In this document: piece by piece, positions 35,223-44,930 of the stretch
How the letters are laid out: every line of letters begins with the position of its first letter
How positions within the stretch are numbered: the first letter of the stretch is position 1
Source: Hirundichthys speculiger
Lineage: Eukaryota > Chordata > Actinopteri > Beloniformes > Exocoetidae
Assembly (NCBI GenBank): GCA_018398805.1
Contig: JAGFBZ010001180.1
Span: forward strand, 434,001 to 498,000
Reading direction: 5' to 3'
Length of the DNA stretch: 64,000 nucleotides
Translations under genes and position numbers: made by a program
Notes under the pieces: model-generated
Databases searched by the model: none
The model's input: only the letters and a program-made list of their open reading frames with translations
What the model was told of the DNA's origin: nothing

Positions 35223-35235
35223 GTTAATTACTAAC

Positions 35236-35411
35236 CAGAATGCAGAATTTCATTCTGTTTTTCCACTTCTGACAATCAAGCACATGTTCTTTTGTCATAT
35301 TGGTCAAGACAACTGATCTGTGGCCGGTGAGGATGGAAAGGTATCCCATTATGTAACCCATGAGCAGATAATGTGTATTCTGGCCATCTTCAATTCCCCG
35401 AGCCAAGATTC
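35236..35411 (-). CDS. exon H: recombinase box I
   Basis: Acceptor ...TTTGTTTGGTAG, donor GTTAGT. 176 nt, phase 1 to 0. Encodes a hydrophobic helix (YLLMGYIMGYLSILTGHR) and VVLTNMTKEHVLDC, aligning with box I (T-G-x-R) of tyrosine recombinases. Without splicing the frame stops at TAA within 12 nt (VSN*). Confidence 0.7.
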
Positions 35412-38255
35412 CTACCAAACAAAGCAAGAGATTCATGAATTAGCTTTTTAAGGAAAAACTAATGTAAAGAATGAATTTAACAAACCTTTTAGTCTACATA
35501 CCAAAAAGTTTTGGAATTTCTTTCCTGGCAGCAACCAAAAATTCATTGGACTGAACTGCATCAAGCTGATTGTCTGTCAGAAACAAAGGTGTCATAAAGG
35601 TGCAATGTTTTTAAGATAAAAATGCTTATCCCTTAAAATAAGATTTAGAGTTTATTTTTTTTGGCAAACTGTTTACACTATTAGACTGAGTAGCAATGTA
35701 TACCTGTCTTTTGACGCAAGACTTTCTGTCGCTGGACTATCACCTTCTTCTGGACTTCAGCCTGGATCCTTTTAAGCTTATAATGGATGTTTTTCAGCTC
35801 CTTTTGCTTGATCTTACTCATTTTTTGAAAGGAGTTGTCCACATGTCTAAGGAACATGGCCACATTGGTTATGATGTTCTTAACTGTTGTGGATGCATAG
35901 CCCTTCTTAGATAGATAGGTTGGCCAGCTATGGAAAAGGTGGACAGTTGCAAATTATTTCCAATACTGCATTGCAAATTGTATACATTCATATTCAAGAC
36001 AACTCCACTGTGGATGGCTGGCCCCACAGTAGAAGCATCCACTGTAATGATGGCACCATACTAGAAGCACCACATCATTTGGTCAAGAGTCATCCTTCAC
36101 AATGCAAGAGTGGAAACTCATCTGAGGACAACTTTGTATGCATGTTGAAAATGGAGGACAGGTGGTTTAAATGACAAAAGTACAGAAGCCTTAATGTTGA
36201 GAGACCAAATTTCAAATAGTGCACAATTTGGAAGCTACAGATGTGAATATAGAAGTCATTTGAACCTTAGTAAAAGTTTTTTTTACCTTTAGGTTAAAAA
36301 AAAAAAAACAACTTACGCTCGTAACTTGTCCATCTGGTTCAGAAATCTCAAGTTATGCATGGTGGAAGTGGAGGGAAGGCCAGCTGCCATATAAAGGCAA
36401 AAGCGAAGGGCATGACTGGAGGCCTGCTTTGCATTTTCTTTATCCTTCTCTCCTGTCTGTGAACCCAGGCGAAATTTCCGGAAATCTTCAACAATATTTT
36501 CTGCAAAAAGCAAGTAAAACAAAACTTCAAAATAAAGTCGAACTTAGTAAATTTTGTCGTCTCATTGCATAACTTAGGCTACATTCAGACTGCAGATTTT
36601 AAAGCTCAGTTCAGATGTTTTGCTAAAATCTTAGTTTTTTGTAATTAATATTTCAAAGGAATTGCCATTCAATTCAATTTTATTTATATAGCGTCTATTA
36701 CAATACAAATTGTCTCTAGGCGCTTTACAGAGACCCAGAGCATGACCCCCGAGCAAATATCATTAACTAAGGTTATAATATTGATCATCAGACTAATGTG
36801 AACAGTCTGCAGCCCTGAAGTGTCCTGCATGCCCAGAAGATGTGATGTGTGATGTGACATGATGTGCCATTTTCTAACTGATAGGAAAAAGCTCTGATAT
36901 TGACATAGGACCCGAAAAGTTTGATTTTAGTGACTTTCTCTCAAAGAAATAACTTACCAAAAACATAGTTCTGTTTCCTGCCCTTTCCCACATGCTCCCC
37001 TTTTTGTACTGACAGCGTTATTTCGGCTGATGTGTTGTTGGATGTCCCCAAAGCAATAATCTTATCCACCTTTTGTTCCAGCACCTTCAATCTGGACTCA
37101 AAATCATCCCAGCGGAAGACACATGGACATGCTTTTGATGTTATTTTAGTAAAGTCGTCATGCAGGCCCCTCAAATGTCCAGGGAGGTCCAATGATGACA
37201 TATTGTCAGGGCATGAAGACGTCACTGGAATGTCCACTGGGGAAGGAGGAAGGTTTGGACTGCTGTCATGGGATCCAGAAACAGGGGTAGAGGGAGGGGG
37301 ATGACGAGATCCTTCTTTACTGCCACTGGATCCATTCTGGCCACTGATGTGTCCAGGTAGGTCAAACGATGACAGCTCATTGTTCAATGGGGCAGGAGAA
37401 GGTTCTTGAGAAAGAGGCAAAAAAGATCCAAAGAACCCAGAGACAGAAACTGAGGGCAGTTGGGTGGAGGACAGGTTTCCCTCATCTGTAGGCAAGGACG
37501 TTGAGTGTTTTGGACTCGAGCTGTCATCCACATCATTCATTTTCTCATCAGAGGAAAGATTCAGATGAAAGTCTATAATAGAAATTTAAATTTAAAAAAG
37601 CCATTTACCACAAAAAATAAGAAATTAAGCAGGTAATTTTTTGTTCAAAGACAAAACTGGCTATGACTAGGCTAGGAAAGACTTTCATACTGCCATTGTT
37701 TCGAGAATCTCTAAAAAATAAAGCAACTGCAGGCAAGACTACCATATTCGGGAGACGTTGCCAGATCGAGTCTGGATACCATCGCCACATCTGGGTTGGT
37801 CTCTAAGGTTGCTTAATTCTGCAACTACGGCCGCCCTCTTGGCCTTCTTCATGATTGGTTCTCGCTCCTATTAACAGAAAATATCCTTTGTTCTTGTCTC
37901 ATCAGACCTCAACTGAATTAGGATAATTGAATTTAAGTACCTCCATTGAATCCAAGTTATGCATCTCCTGAAGGTGTTTGTCCAGACGGACTAAATCCTT
38001 CTTATCACATATGTCACATATTAATTTGTCTGTGGTTCTGTGTTTAAAAAAAGGATTTAAAAAATTATTTTAAAAACTGTCATGAAAATTCACGAAAAAG
38101 ACAGGATGTATGTTTTAAATGATTCAATCTCACCGTGCACTGCTGTACTTCAACAAAAGGTGGAACTCATCTTTATTTGGTACTTCATGGGAGACTCTTA
38201 GATGCTGTTTTAAATTTGCATAATTCCCAAAACAAAGTCCACACAGTTTGTTTTT
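35236..38255 (-). CDS. multi-exon zinc-finger / tyrosine-recombinase-like gene (partial, 8 exons)
   Basis: Eight minus-strand segments, each bounded by AG and GT, join in one frame (1578 nt, 526 codons) without a stop. In order they encode two C2H2 fingers, a Lys/Arg/Ala-rich helix, a Ser/Pro-rich region of about 150 residues and a short coiled coil. Next comes a helical region (about residues 310-450) like the SAM-like core-binding domain of tyrosine recombinases (NIVEDFRKFRLG; YASTTVKNIITNVAMFLRHV). The end is ILTGHRSVVLTNMTKEHV, which matches the recombinase box I with its catalytic Arg. The H-x-x-R and Tyr boxes were not found; an L2-like fragment starts right after the last donor. The N-terminus is open: the first exon starts in phase 0, and a 29-nt exon with an ATG at 38346-38374 is possible. 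The architecture recalls uncharacterised multicopy teleost proteins and Crypton-type recombinases; function unknown. Exon structure is seen directly; family assignment is inference. Confidence 0.7.
35502..35573 (-). CDS. exon G: short linker exon
   Basis: Acceptor ...GTTTCTGACAG, donor GTATGT. 72 nt, phase 1 to 1. Encodes DNQLDAVQSNEFLVAARKEI followed by PKLF. Confidence 0.7.
35704..35927 (-). CDS. exon F: core-binding helices and long basic helix
   Basis: Acceptor ...CTTTTCCATAG, donor GTATAC. 224 nt, phase 2 to 1. WPTYLSKKGYASTTVKNIIT followed by NVAMFLRHV is typical of SAM-like recombinase N-domains; then a Lys/Gln-rich helix. Confidence 0.75.
36317..36500 (-). CDS. exon E: start of recombinase-like helical domain
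   Basis: Acceptor ...ACTTGCTTTTTGCAG, donor GTAAGTT. 184 nt, phase 1 to 2. Encodes NIVEDFRKFRLGSQTGEK, an ASSHALRFCLYMAAG helix and STMHNLRFLNQMDKLRA. Resembles the first helices of a core-binding domain. Confidence 0.7.
36664..36760 (-). mobile_element. L2-like LINE 3'-end fragment in intron D-E
   Basis: Antisense AATTCAATTTTATTTATATA followed by GCGTCTATTACAATACAAAT and GGCGCTTTACAGAGACCC. This is the abundant 3' terminus of fish L2-like LINEs; a sense-orientation relative is at 55690-55745. Confidence 0.7.
36958..37572 (-). CDS. exon D: Ser/Pro-rich region with coiled coil
   Basis: Acceptor ...TTTCTATTATAG, donor GTAAGTT. 615 nt, phase 1 to 1. Two copies of a SSFDLPGH / SSLDLPGH motif (about 65 residues apart) lie in a Ser/Pro-rich, probably disordered stretch, followed by DDFESRLKVLEQKVDKIIAL, a short coiled coil, and a basic GKGRKQ patch. 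Confidence 0.75.
37780..37867 (-). CDS. exon C: basic/alanine-rich helix
   Basis: Acceptor ...CTGTTAATAG, donor GTATCC. 88 nt, phase 0 to 1. Encodes EREPIMKKAKRAAVVAELSN and continues. The donor removes a downstream in-frame TAG that would otherwise end the frame about 40 nt later, which supports splicing here. Confidence 0.7.
37941..38037 (-). CDS. exon B: second C2H2 zinc finger
   Basis: Acceptor ...TTTAAACACAG, donor GTACTT. 97 nt, phase 2 to 0. Encodes TTDKLICDICDKKDLVRLDK followed by HLQEMH: C-x2-C ... H-x4-H. Confidence 0.75.
38134..38255 (-). CDS. exon A: first C2H2 zinc finger
   Basis: Acceptor ...CTTCTCCACAG, donor GTGAG. The 122 nt start in phase 0 and end in phase 2. Encodes KNKLCGLCFGNYANLKQHLR followed by VSHEV: C-x2-C ... 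H-x4-H spacing. The remainder (NKDEFHLLLKYSSAR) is helical. Confidence 0.75.
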
Positions 38256-38807
38256 CTGTGGAGAAGAATAGTGACATGCTCATTTAAGGTTCTCTAACTT
38301 TAGCAAAAATATCACCCTGTGAAGCACTTGTTGACATGCATTTACCATCTTTGGAGAGTGGAAATCCAGAATGCCTGTTAATGAGTTAAGGGCCTTATAT
38401 GCAGGAACACAAATTTCAATTTGATTCTAAACTTTACAGGAAGCCAGTTGAGTGCTTTGTAATTATGCCATCAATCATTTTTGCAGTCATTTTTAAAAAA
38501 GGTGGGGGACCAGCACCATCCTCCTTCAGCATCGATAGAGGACAGCTCATTGTGGAATCTGCATCATCCAACCAACTGCCTATCCATTTTCACCTCAACC
38601 AGAAATCTTCTCTTTTTTCTTCCCTTTTTTCCAGCCTGGAATCTCCATCTCCAGCAACCTTCCACCAGCGTATACACCGTCCTTCTCTTTATAAGTCCAA
38701 AAAAAAAAAAGTCCTGTCTCTTGGTCAGTCCCACCATCTCCAAGCAGGGCTGGACTGGGACCAAAAAATGCCCCGGGCATTTTTGATCCCTGGCGGCCCA
38801 CTATACG

Positions 38808-40551
38808 CAGTAGTCGAGTTGTAAAAAAAATTCAGGGGGGATGGTCAATGTTTTTCACTTAAAAAAAAAAAAAGTGGCAGGGGCAGGGGTGTAAATTCAT
38901 TATCAAAACAAAACACTGTAAATAAGACTTCTGAATCCTCTCAAATCAAGCCAAGCTAAGTTTATTTTAAGTGCAAAATCATAAAAATTATCTCTTTTTT
39001 GTGTTATTAAAGACAGTACAGAAGTACAGAAAAACTCTCTCAACATTTTACATTATTTTTCCTTTTCTCCCCTCTGGTGCACAGTTTTTAGTTTCTCAGT
39101 TTCAAGTCTCAGTATCTTATAGCAGTTTCCAAAGACTGTCGTAATCATGTTTTTTGTCGACAATTTTTCGTGTTCTTGTTTTCTGTTTGTTAGCTAAGCA
39201 GTGACTGAAGATTAATAGATTAATGTGCCTTATAGCCACTGAAATAATGAGCTACATACTAGTACGTATGAATTGAAAAGTGTAAGTGTGTAAACTAGAG
39301 GTTGCACTAGACTTTTTTTGCAATTGGTCATTTTTTTACAGTCATGAAAATTTTGTTATCAGTTTCTACATTAACAATTATTTAATTACATTAAAAGATT
39401 ACTAACAGTCTTCAAATTTTTTTAATTATTGTGAGGGGAAAAAAAGTCAATTACAGGGAATCCCCAGTTAAAATAAACCCTAAAGGTTTAATAATTAAAC
39501 CTGTACCTTCTGTTCTTGATCCTCCTGCTTCCTGGCCATGGCTTTCCTCTATGTGAAGAAAACAACATTATAAGGTTTGATAGAATGAGCAGACATGTCA
39601 TGCTAAAAGCACATGACCTTGCTCTTGGATAATAGACAGAAAGTACAGTATAGGTTAAAATCACATTTATCATATTCACTGTAATATTAAATTACAGGCC
39701 ACAGCAACAGGCCCCAGGAGGGGGGAAAACTATTTAATGTCACCTGCCTTAGAACATCTGAATTTTAGCTAACATCTTCACTTATTTTTGTTGCCTGATG
39801 AGTCCTATTGATGAAAATAATATAGCCGTGTGAAGAATATTTCATCATTAATTCTGGTCAAATATTTGAGACAAACTCTCGTCTAATGCTAACAGTAAAT
39901 ATCTGTTTTACGTTTGCCACGCTCATAAACCAGAATCTAACGTGACTGAATGACAAGTCCTGTGTTTCATCAAACTAGTTAACAAGATAGATGAACGTTA
40001 ACATGAGTTTGTCTCAGCTAGTTTGCAGGCTACACAGCAAGCTTGGAAAACTAGCTGTGTTGTTATTGTGCAACCTGTGGCGAGTCTGGCGACTTTTGTA
40101 TAGATTAATAAAAAGTAGTGATTGAGATTCTTGATTTATAGCTCACCTGTAATTTTAGTCTTTTTAAAAAACTCCCTGACATCTCGTTGTCCAGCTGCTC
40201 GTTTCCTCATGCTCACGTTGCAGTGCAGTTACTCCTCAATATGTCGCTCTGCGCAGCAGCTCCTGCCGCTCCCTCTGGCATCAATTAACCAATTAACCAA
40301 TTATAAATAACAATCATGTTGCGTCATTGCATGTTCGCGTGCCCCTGTCCCTCATATTTTATTATTTCTTTTACTCATCATGCGAACTACTTTCTAATGA
40401 TGAAATAATTATAAGTTATATTCCCAACATTTACTGTAAAAAGGGGAGGGATGGAAAGGGGGGATGGCAGTTTTACAGGGGGGATGATTTTGATCGTTTT
40501 TATTTCAGGGGGGATGCCATCCCCCCTCATCCCCCCTCAACTCGAGTACTG
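38808..40551 (-). mobile_element. inner hAT transposon nested in the outer hAT
   Basis: Inverted ends CAGTAGTCGAGTTG (left) and, on the reverse complement of the right, CAGTACTCGAGTTG; 13 of 14 match. Both ends then carry AGGGGGGATGG blocks. Flanks ACTATACG (38800-38807) and CCTATACG (40552-40559) match at 7 of 8. The interior holds two N-terminal transposase exons on the minus strand but no catalytic region, so this 1744-bp copy is non-autonomous. Confidence 0.85.
39507..40210 (-). pseudogene. N-terminal exons of the inner hAT transposase
   Basis: Exon 1 runs from an ATG at 40210 to the donor at 40147 (GTGAGC follows) and encodes MRKRAAGQRDVREFFKKTKI, a Lys/Arg-rich start with the 'xxDIRxFFxKK' motif seen at the beginning of many ZMYM1-like hAT transposases. 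Exon 2 (39507-39548, acceptor ACATAG, donor GTACAG) continues in phase 1 with EESHGQEAGGSRTE. The later exons with the TTF/BED finger and the DDE/RNase-H core are absent. The CpG-containing 40195-40300 stretch would be the promoter/5'UTR. An ATG in another frame of exon 2 is not used. Confidence 0.6.
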
Positions 40552-40654
40552 CCTATACGGGATCAAAAATGCCGGTTATTTATACGATATGCAGAAGCAC
40601 ATGCTGCATGTTGTATACGTGCACATAGTGAAGTTTCAAAAATTAAAATAAAGT

Positions 40655-40675
40655 GCACACACACACACACACACA
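40655..40675. repeat. (CA)n microsatellite
   Basis: CA run inside the outer hAT element. Confidence 0.9.
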
Positions 40676-40689
40676 GGTGATCACCTCCA

Positions 40690-40965
40690 AATAGCTATTC
40701 TGACCTCAATCTCGCCCTGCTGCTGGGTCTCATCTCTCTCCTCCTCCTCCTCCTCCTTCTCCCTCTCCTCGTCCGCTTCTTCTCCGACAACCACCTGTTC
40801 ACTCGACGGCCCCGCAGCCCCCGCCCCCGAGCTTGTGGTTCAAAACATTTCCGTGATTTTGGCACATTTTGCTGCATCCACTTTTAATTTTTTTTGTCTC
40901 CGTTCTCTGAGCTTTTCTGCTCCTCCCTTTCGCTTTTGTGCTTTTTTCTCCATTTCCATACTCAT
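40690..40965 (-). pseudogene. N-terminal exon of the outer hAT transposase
   Basis: From the ATG at 40965 the frame reads MSMEMEKKAQKRKGGAEKLR, then ERRQKKLKVDAAKCAKITEM, then a TGA stop. It continues in the same frame with TTSSGAGAAGPSSEQVVVGE and a Glu-rich acidic stretch of about 25 residues up to about 40690. A basic start followed by 'KLxxMF' and an acidic low-complexity tail is characteristic of ZMYM1-like hAT transposases. Everything downstream is lost at the inner insertion or by deletion. Confidence 0.65.
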
Positions 40966-41361
40966 CCACGAGCCACCGCACTCTCCGGTCAGGCCAAACG
41001 GCAAAATTTGGTCAGGAGGGATGGGAGGAGCGGGCCAACGAGAGCTGAGAAATTTCATTGGACTAGCCCAATGTCCGTCAAGAAAATCAACCAATGGGCC
41101 ACTTCGTGTCTTCGCACAGATGTGCGTTGGCCCACCGGGCATTGCCCGGTACGCCCGATGGCCAGTCCATGCCTGTCTCCAAGTTATAGAGGAGGCCTGG
41201 TCTCGCTACCATCTTGTAACCCTTTCTCTTTACTCTCACTTTTATTCCTCTATAACTCTACAAATATGAAGAGTGTCATTCTGGATCATGTTAACATGAC
41301 AAACTGCCACCTCTGTCTTAGGAAATGTTTGGAATAAAGAGACTATACATCACACACGTGT

Positions 41362-41388
41362 GCACACACACACACACACACACACACA
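41362..41388. repeat. (CA)n microsatellite
   Basis: CA dinucleotide run. Confidence 0.9.
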
Positions 41389-41639
41389 TAATAAAAAGGA
41401 TAAAGTATCATTTTGTAAATCAGAAAGGCAAAAAAAAAAAAAGAATGAGACATAACTCCTATGTATGCCTTTATTTATGTAGTCCATTCAGTTCAATTCA
41501 ATTCATTTTAATATGTCTAAGACTTTGAAAAATCTAAAACCCATATCTAGGAAAAGTCATGGAGTGGCAGATCAGTAGATGTTGCTCAAACAAAGTTATT
41601 CACATAATAAAACCCTTAACCATCCATCAAACCGCTTCG

Positions 41640-42330
41640 GCGGTTCTAGTGTTCAGTCACTGGTTCTGATGCTGCTCCCCCAACAGATGACTGCAGATAG
41701 GACTGCACTCTTCACAACAGACTTATAGAAGATAAGCGACATCTTGCAGCAAATACCCAAGAACCTGAACTCCCCTCAAGAAGTAAAGTCTGTTCCGTCC
41801 TCTCATGCAGACAGAATCTGTGTCACCATGATGTAAATACTGCTTAACTTCCTGGTCCTTCTTTGCCTTGTTCACATTCAAGATGAGATGATTATTTCCA
41901 CACCATGCCACAAAGCGCTCCACTAGTTCTCTGGACTCAGTCTCATTGTCCATCACTGATACACCCCACAACTGCTGTCATCCCCGGTGCTCCTGTGGTG
42001 CCGACCTCCTGGTCAGACGCACAACCATTCAGTCTGATACTCTGGTCTGTTTGTCAGATAGCCAGGTCTATTAGGTCAGTAATCCAACTGATTGTAGAGG
42101 CATGCAACTGGGTTTTCGGGTGTTTGCTAACACAGAAAAGCAGACTGAATAGTGTTAAAATCACTGAAGAAATTGAAGAACATGATCCTTACAGATGGAT
42201 GAGATCTTTTTGGACCTGAAGTCAGGCAGGATGTTTTCCGCAGCACTGGAACCTACTCCTGGATTGAGATTGAGGAGGTGCTGCAGAATCCCACATAGCT
42301 GGTCCACATATTGTGTGGACCACATTATCA
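41640..42330 (-). pseudogene. Rex1-like LINE, RT C-terminal part, decayed
   Basis: The minus-strand frame 41723-41971 reads ESRELVERFVAWCGNNHLIL followed by NVNKAK, the segment after the YxDD box of Rex1/CR1-type RTs, then RGRNRLYFLRG. Upstream (42180-42320) antisense remnants correspond to the earlier QLCGILQHL block. The nucleotide sequence aligns well with the copy at 54430-55625 (for example ACAACAGACTTATAGAAGAT is shared). The catalytic core between the two parts is deleted. Confidence 0.75.
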
Positions 42331-42373
42331 CTATCAATAATTAATTGTAATTGTACTCTAAAAAAAAGTTCAA

Positions 42374-42487
42374 GGCTGGGCTGCCCGGTGGCACGGTGGT
42401 TTGGGCAGGTGGCTCATGTACAGGGGCTTCGCTGCATGTCCTCCCCATTCTCTCTCTGCCCCCTTCATTGTCAATAAAAAGGCAACT
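42374..42487 (+). mobile_element. short SINE-like element
   Basis: GGTGGCACGGTGGTTTGGGC start, CTTCGCTGCATGTCCTCCCC middle and a TCAATAAAAAGGCAA tail are typical of a second tRNA-type fish SINE; the B-box region is deleted. Confidence 0.55.
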
Positions 42488-42518
42488 AGTGCCAATTTTT
42501 GTATTTTTTTTTAATCTG

Positions 42519-42735
42519 GGCAGCACAGTAGCTTGGTGGTTATCAATGTTGCCTCACAGCTTGATCGGCCTTGACCAGACCTTCTCCGTGGATTTTGTGC
42601 AAGTGTAGGAACTCTGCTTTCCTCCCACAGTTATGCTAACTACTGATTTTAAATTGCCCATTGGAGTTAGTGGAGGTATATATGGTTGTTCCTTTATATC
42701 TGGCCCTATGATGAGAGGATGGATGGATGGAAAAC
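42519..42735 (+). mobile_element. tRNA-derived SINE, internally deleted copy
   Basis: GGGCAGCACAGTAGCTTGGT head, GTTGCCTCACAGC, a decayed core with TTTCCTCCCACAGTTATGC and TTTAAATTGCCCATTGGAGT, then a (GGAT)n tail. Same family as the copy at 32759-33118. Confidence 0.75.
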
Positions 42736-42769
42736 AAAGATGTTGACAGACAAAAGGAATATGACATTT

Positions 42770-44930
42770 GCTCCTGTGTGAAGTTGGCACATTTAGACTT
42801 GACATACAATACTCTGTTACAGGCAGAAAAAAATAAATATATTTTTCTACTGATGCAAGACAGCAGTTTTGTGTGAAGTAGAGTCTTTGCACTTTCTTGC
42901 TTTCCTGTCTATAACTATTGATAGCAGTTTTCCCCTCCCATCCATCTGTTACTGGCAGCCTTTCTCCTCTGTGGTCGGCCCATTAGCTGGGTGACCAGTG
43001 GACTATGACAGGGCGGCCTGGTCATGGCAACACACAGCTGTAACATGGATGGTGCCTTTCACATTAGTGTGGTGAACAAGGGGAACAGGAGTAGGAGCTT
43101 TTCCATTAGCGCCTCCCACGAGCTGCCAACATCCTGACAGAGAGAGGGAGAGCGAGAGACCATGATTTAAAACAGCTGCTTCGCAACACTCATGCGGCTT
43201 GAGTGGACCCAAACGCACACAGGTGCAAGACTTCAGAAAGGGAAGTATAAAGCAAAAACAGTTGTAACATTATCTCAGTTGTGTAGAAATGTATGATTTC
43301 CACTCAAAATAATATTGTGAATTAACGATAGACTCCATTCTGATTGTGATTGTTAACTTCTGAAAGTTAATGATTAAACTAAATGCCAAGCAGAGGTCAA
43401 GCCCATATAAAACTGGATCATGCAATGCAACATATTTTCTTTGTTAATTCATGTGAACTTGGCCATTGTGATGCAGCACACAAATCCAAACTGAAATCTG
43501 CCCCTGACTTCTCTCTGGTTAGAATTTTAGAATATTTTATTACAGTGTTCAATGAACCTCCTTTGAAAATACAGATTTAAAATTAAGTTGTTTTTTTAAT
43601 AATATTAATTTAGTTTACTTGATTAAAAAAAAAGAAAAAAAAAAATAATTTTTGCAATGCAATTAAAGTCACTCATGTCTTATAAGCAGTTGTTTACATG
43701 TGTGTAATTCTCTTGTATGCTCCTTTAACTCTTTTTTCCTTTGATTTCTTTTCCAAAATCTTGTGGTGTAATTACACAGCTATTGAACTGGATTGCCTAC
43801 CATTTCATCAATGGCTTGTCTTTTAACATTTCTTTAGTTTTTTTTTCGTTCATCAGCAAAGGTGGCAGTGATGTTTCTGTTGATGAAGTGATCAAACGAC
43901 GAGGATCTCATTTGCTGTGATCACAGGGACACACGTTCCCAAGCCACCAAGTTCATCATTTATTTTATCTTTTGTTTTGTGTTTCCGTGTCTCCTTCGTC
44001 TGCTGTCTGTTCCCTTATAATTTGACATGGAGATGCTCGTTATGGCAGATCAAAGACAGCCATCTGGGATCTGTCAGCTTCCCTGAGACAAAGTGGGAGG
44101 TGAGACAAGAGGCTCCACGACATGCATATATCAGAAAGAGACAGAGTCAATCAGTGATGCAGGAATTAACAGGCTATGACAGAGGAGTGTAAAGCATGGT
44201 CGTGCCTGCAAAAAAGAGAAATGAGAATGAAAAAGGAACAAGCAAAATTAAAGGCTTCAGGATGATGGAAGGCTAGACGGGGCAAATACAAAGAATTAAA
44301 GAATTCAAGTGCAATGATGTTTGGTGAATGTGACATTACCAACCTTAACAAATGCATCATGTGAAAACGCATTGATGTCACCTTTCGTTTCTTCAAGTTT
44401 TTTAAGTGAAATTGCTAATTTTAAATATTCAATTAAAAAATACTGGTAAATCAAGTTGAAGAGAGAGAGCTGGAGACCATCCCCCTGAAGTGGTCTCCTT
44501 ACATTCAACATGCTCAAGGCTGATTTATGCTTCTGGTCAAAGCTTCTGGTTCTTTGTCATCTTCAAGTCTGGTAGAACAATAGTTTGCTACTGTGTCTGT
44601 AAAAATGACTGATGGTCAACATTTATCAGCGCCGACTCTAGTAAAATATAGCTTGTTCCGTTGCTATGTCTGAGCTACATATGGGCAGTAAACTTAAGAA
44701 AACTCGCCACTGCGAGTTACAGTGTGGCAGAAAAGAACCCACACTGCCGTCTAGCAGTTGAAGGTGTAATCTGCAATTTATGCAAAATGAGGTGACTGGT
44801 TAAATTAGTTTTACTGGTGAGGGAAGTGGTAGAATAATTTGAGTGGAGATGTTTGGGATGCAAGTTTGGCTTCGATTATTAAATTCTATCCTGAAATAAT
44901 TCATTTGTAATTATTTTGTGTGGTTTTTTG
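42770..44930. other. non-coding stretch without recognised genes
   Basis: AT-rich sequence with A-runs near 43625-43645; no open frame with recognisable similarity. Confidence 0.55.

Larger units (their letters stand above)
38745..41175 (-). mobile_element. outer hAT transposon with perfect 8-bp target duplication, carrying a nested hAT
   Basis: Inverted ends: left CAGGGCTGGACTGG, right (reverse complement) CAGGCATGGACTGG, 12 of 14. Both arms continue into GCCCGG-containing sequence (left ATGCCCCGGGCAT, right CAATGCCCGGTGGGCC). The flanking 8-mers are identical: TCTCCAAG at 38737-38744 and 41176-41183. A second hAT sits 63 bp inside the left end (38808-40551). Without it the outer copy is only about 680 bp, so most of its transposase is deleted. 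Confidence 0.9.

Noticed and set aside
38399..38824. 141-codon plus-strand frame
   Set aside because: No recognisable similarity, runs into a hAT terminus, and includes an A-run that gives a Lys stretch.
39507..39548. Exon with ATG (MARKQEDQEQK) as the first coding exon of the zinc-finger/recombinase gene
   Set aside because: It lies inside the inner hAT element and is in frame (phase 1) with that element's own first exon. Splicing in that phase would put the zinc-finger exon out of frame. Only its non-transposase reading frame fits, which is probably chance.
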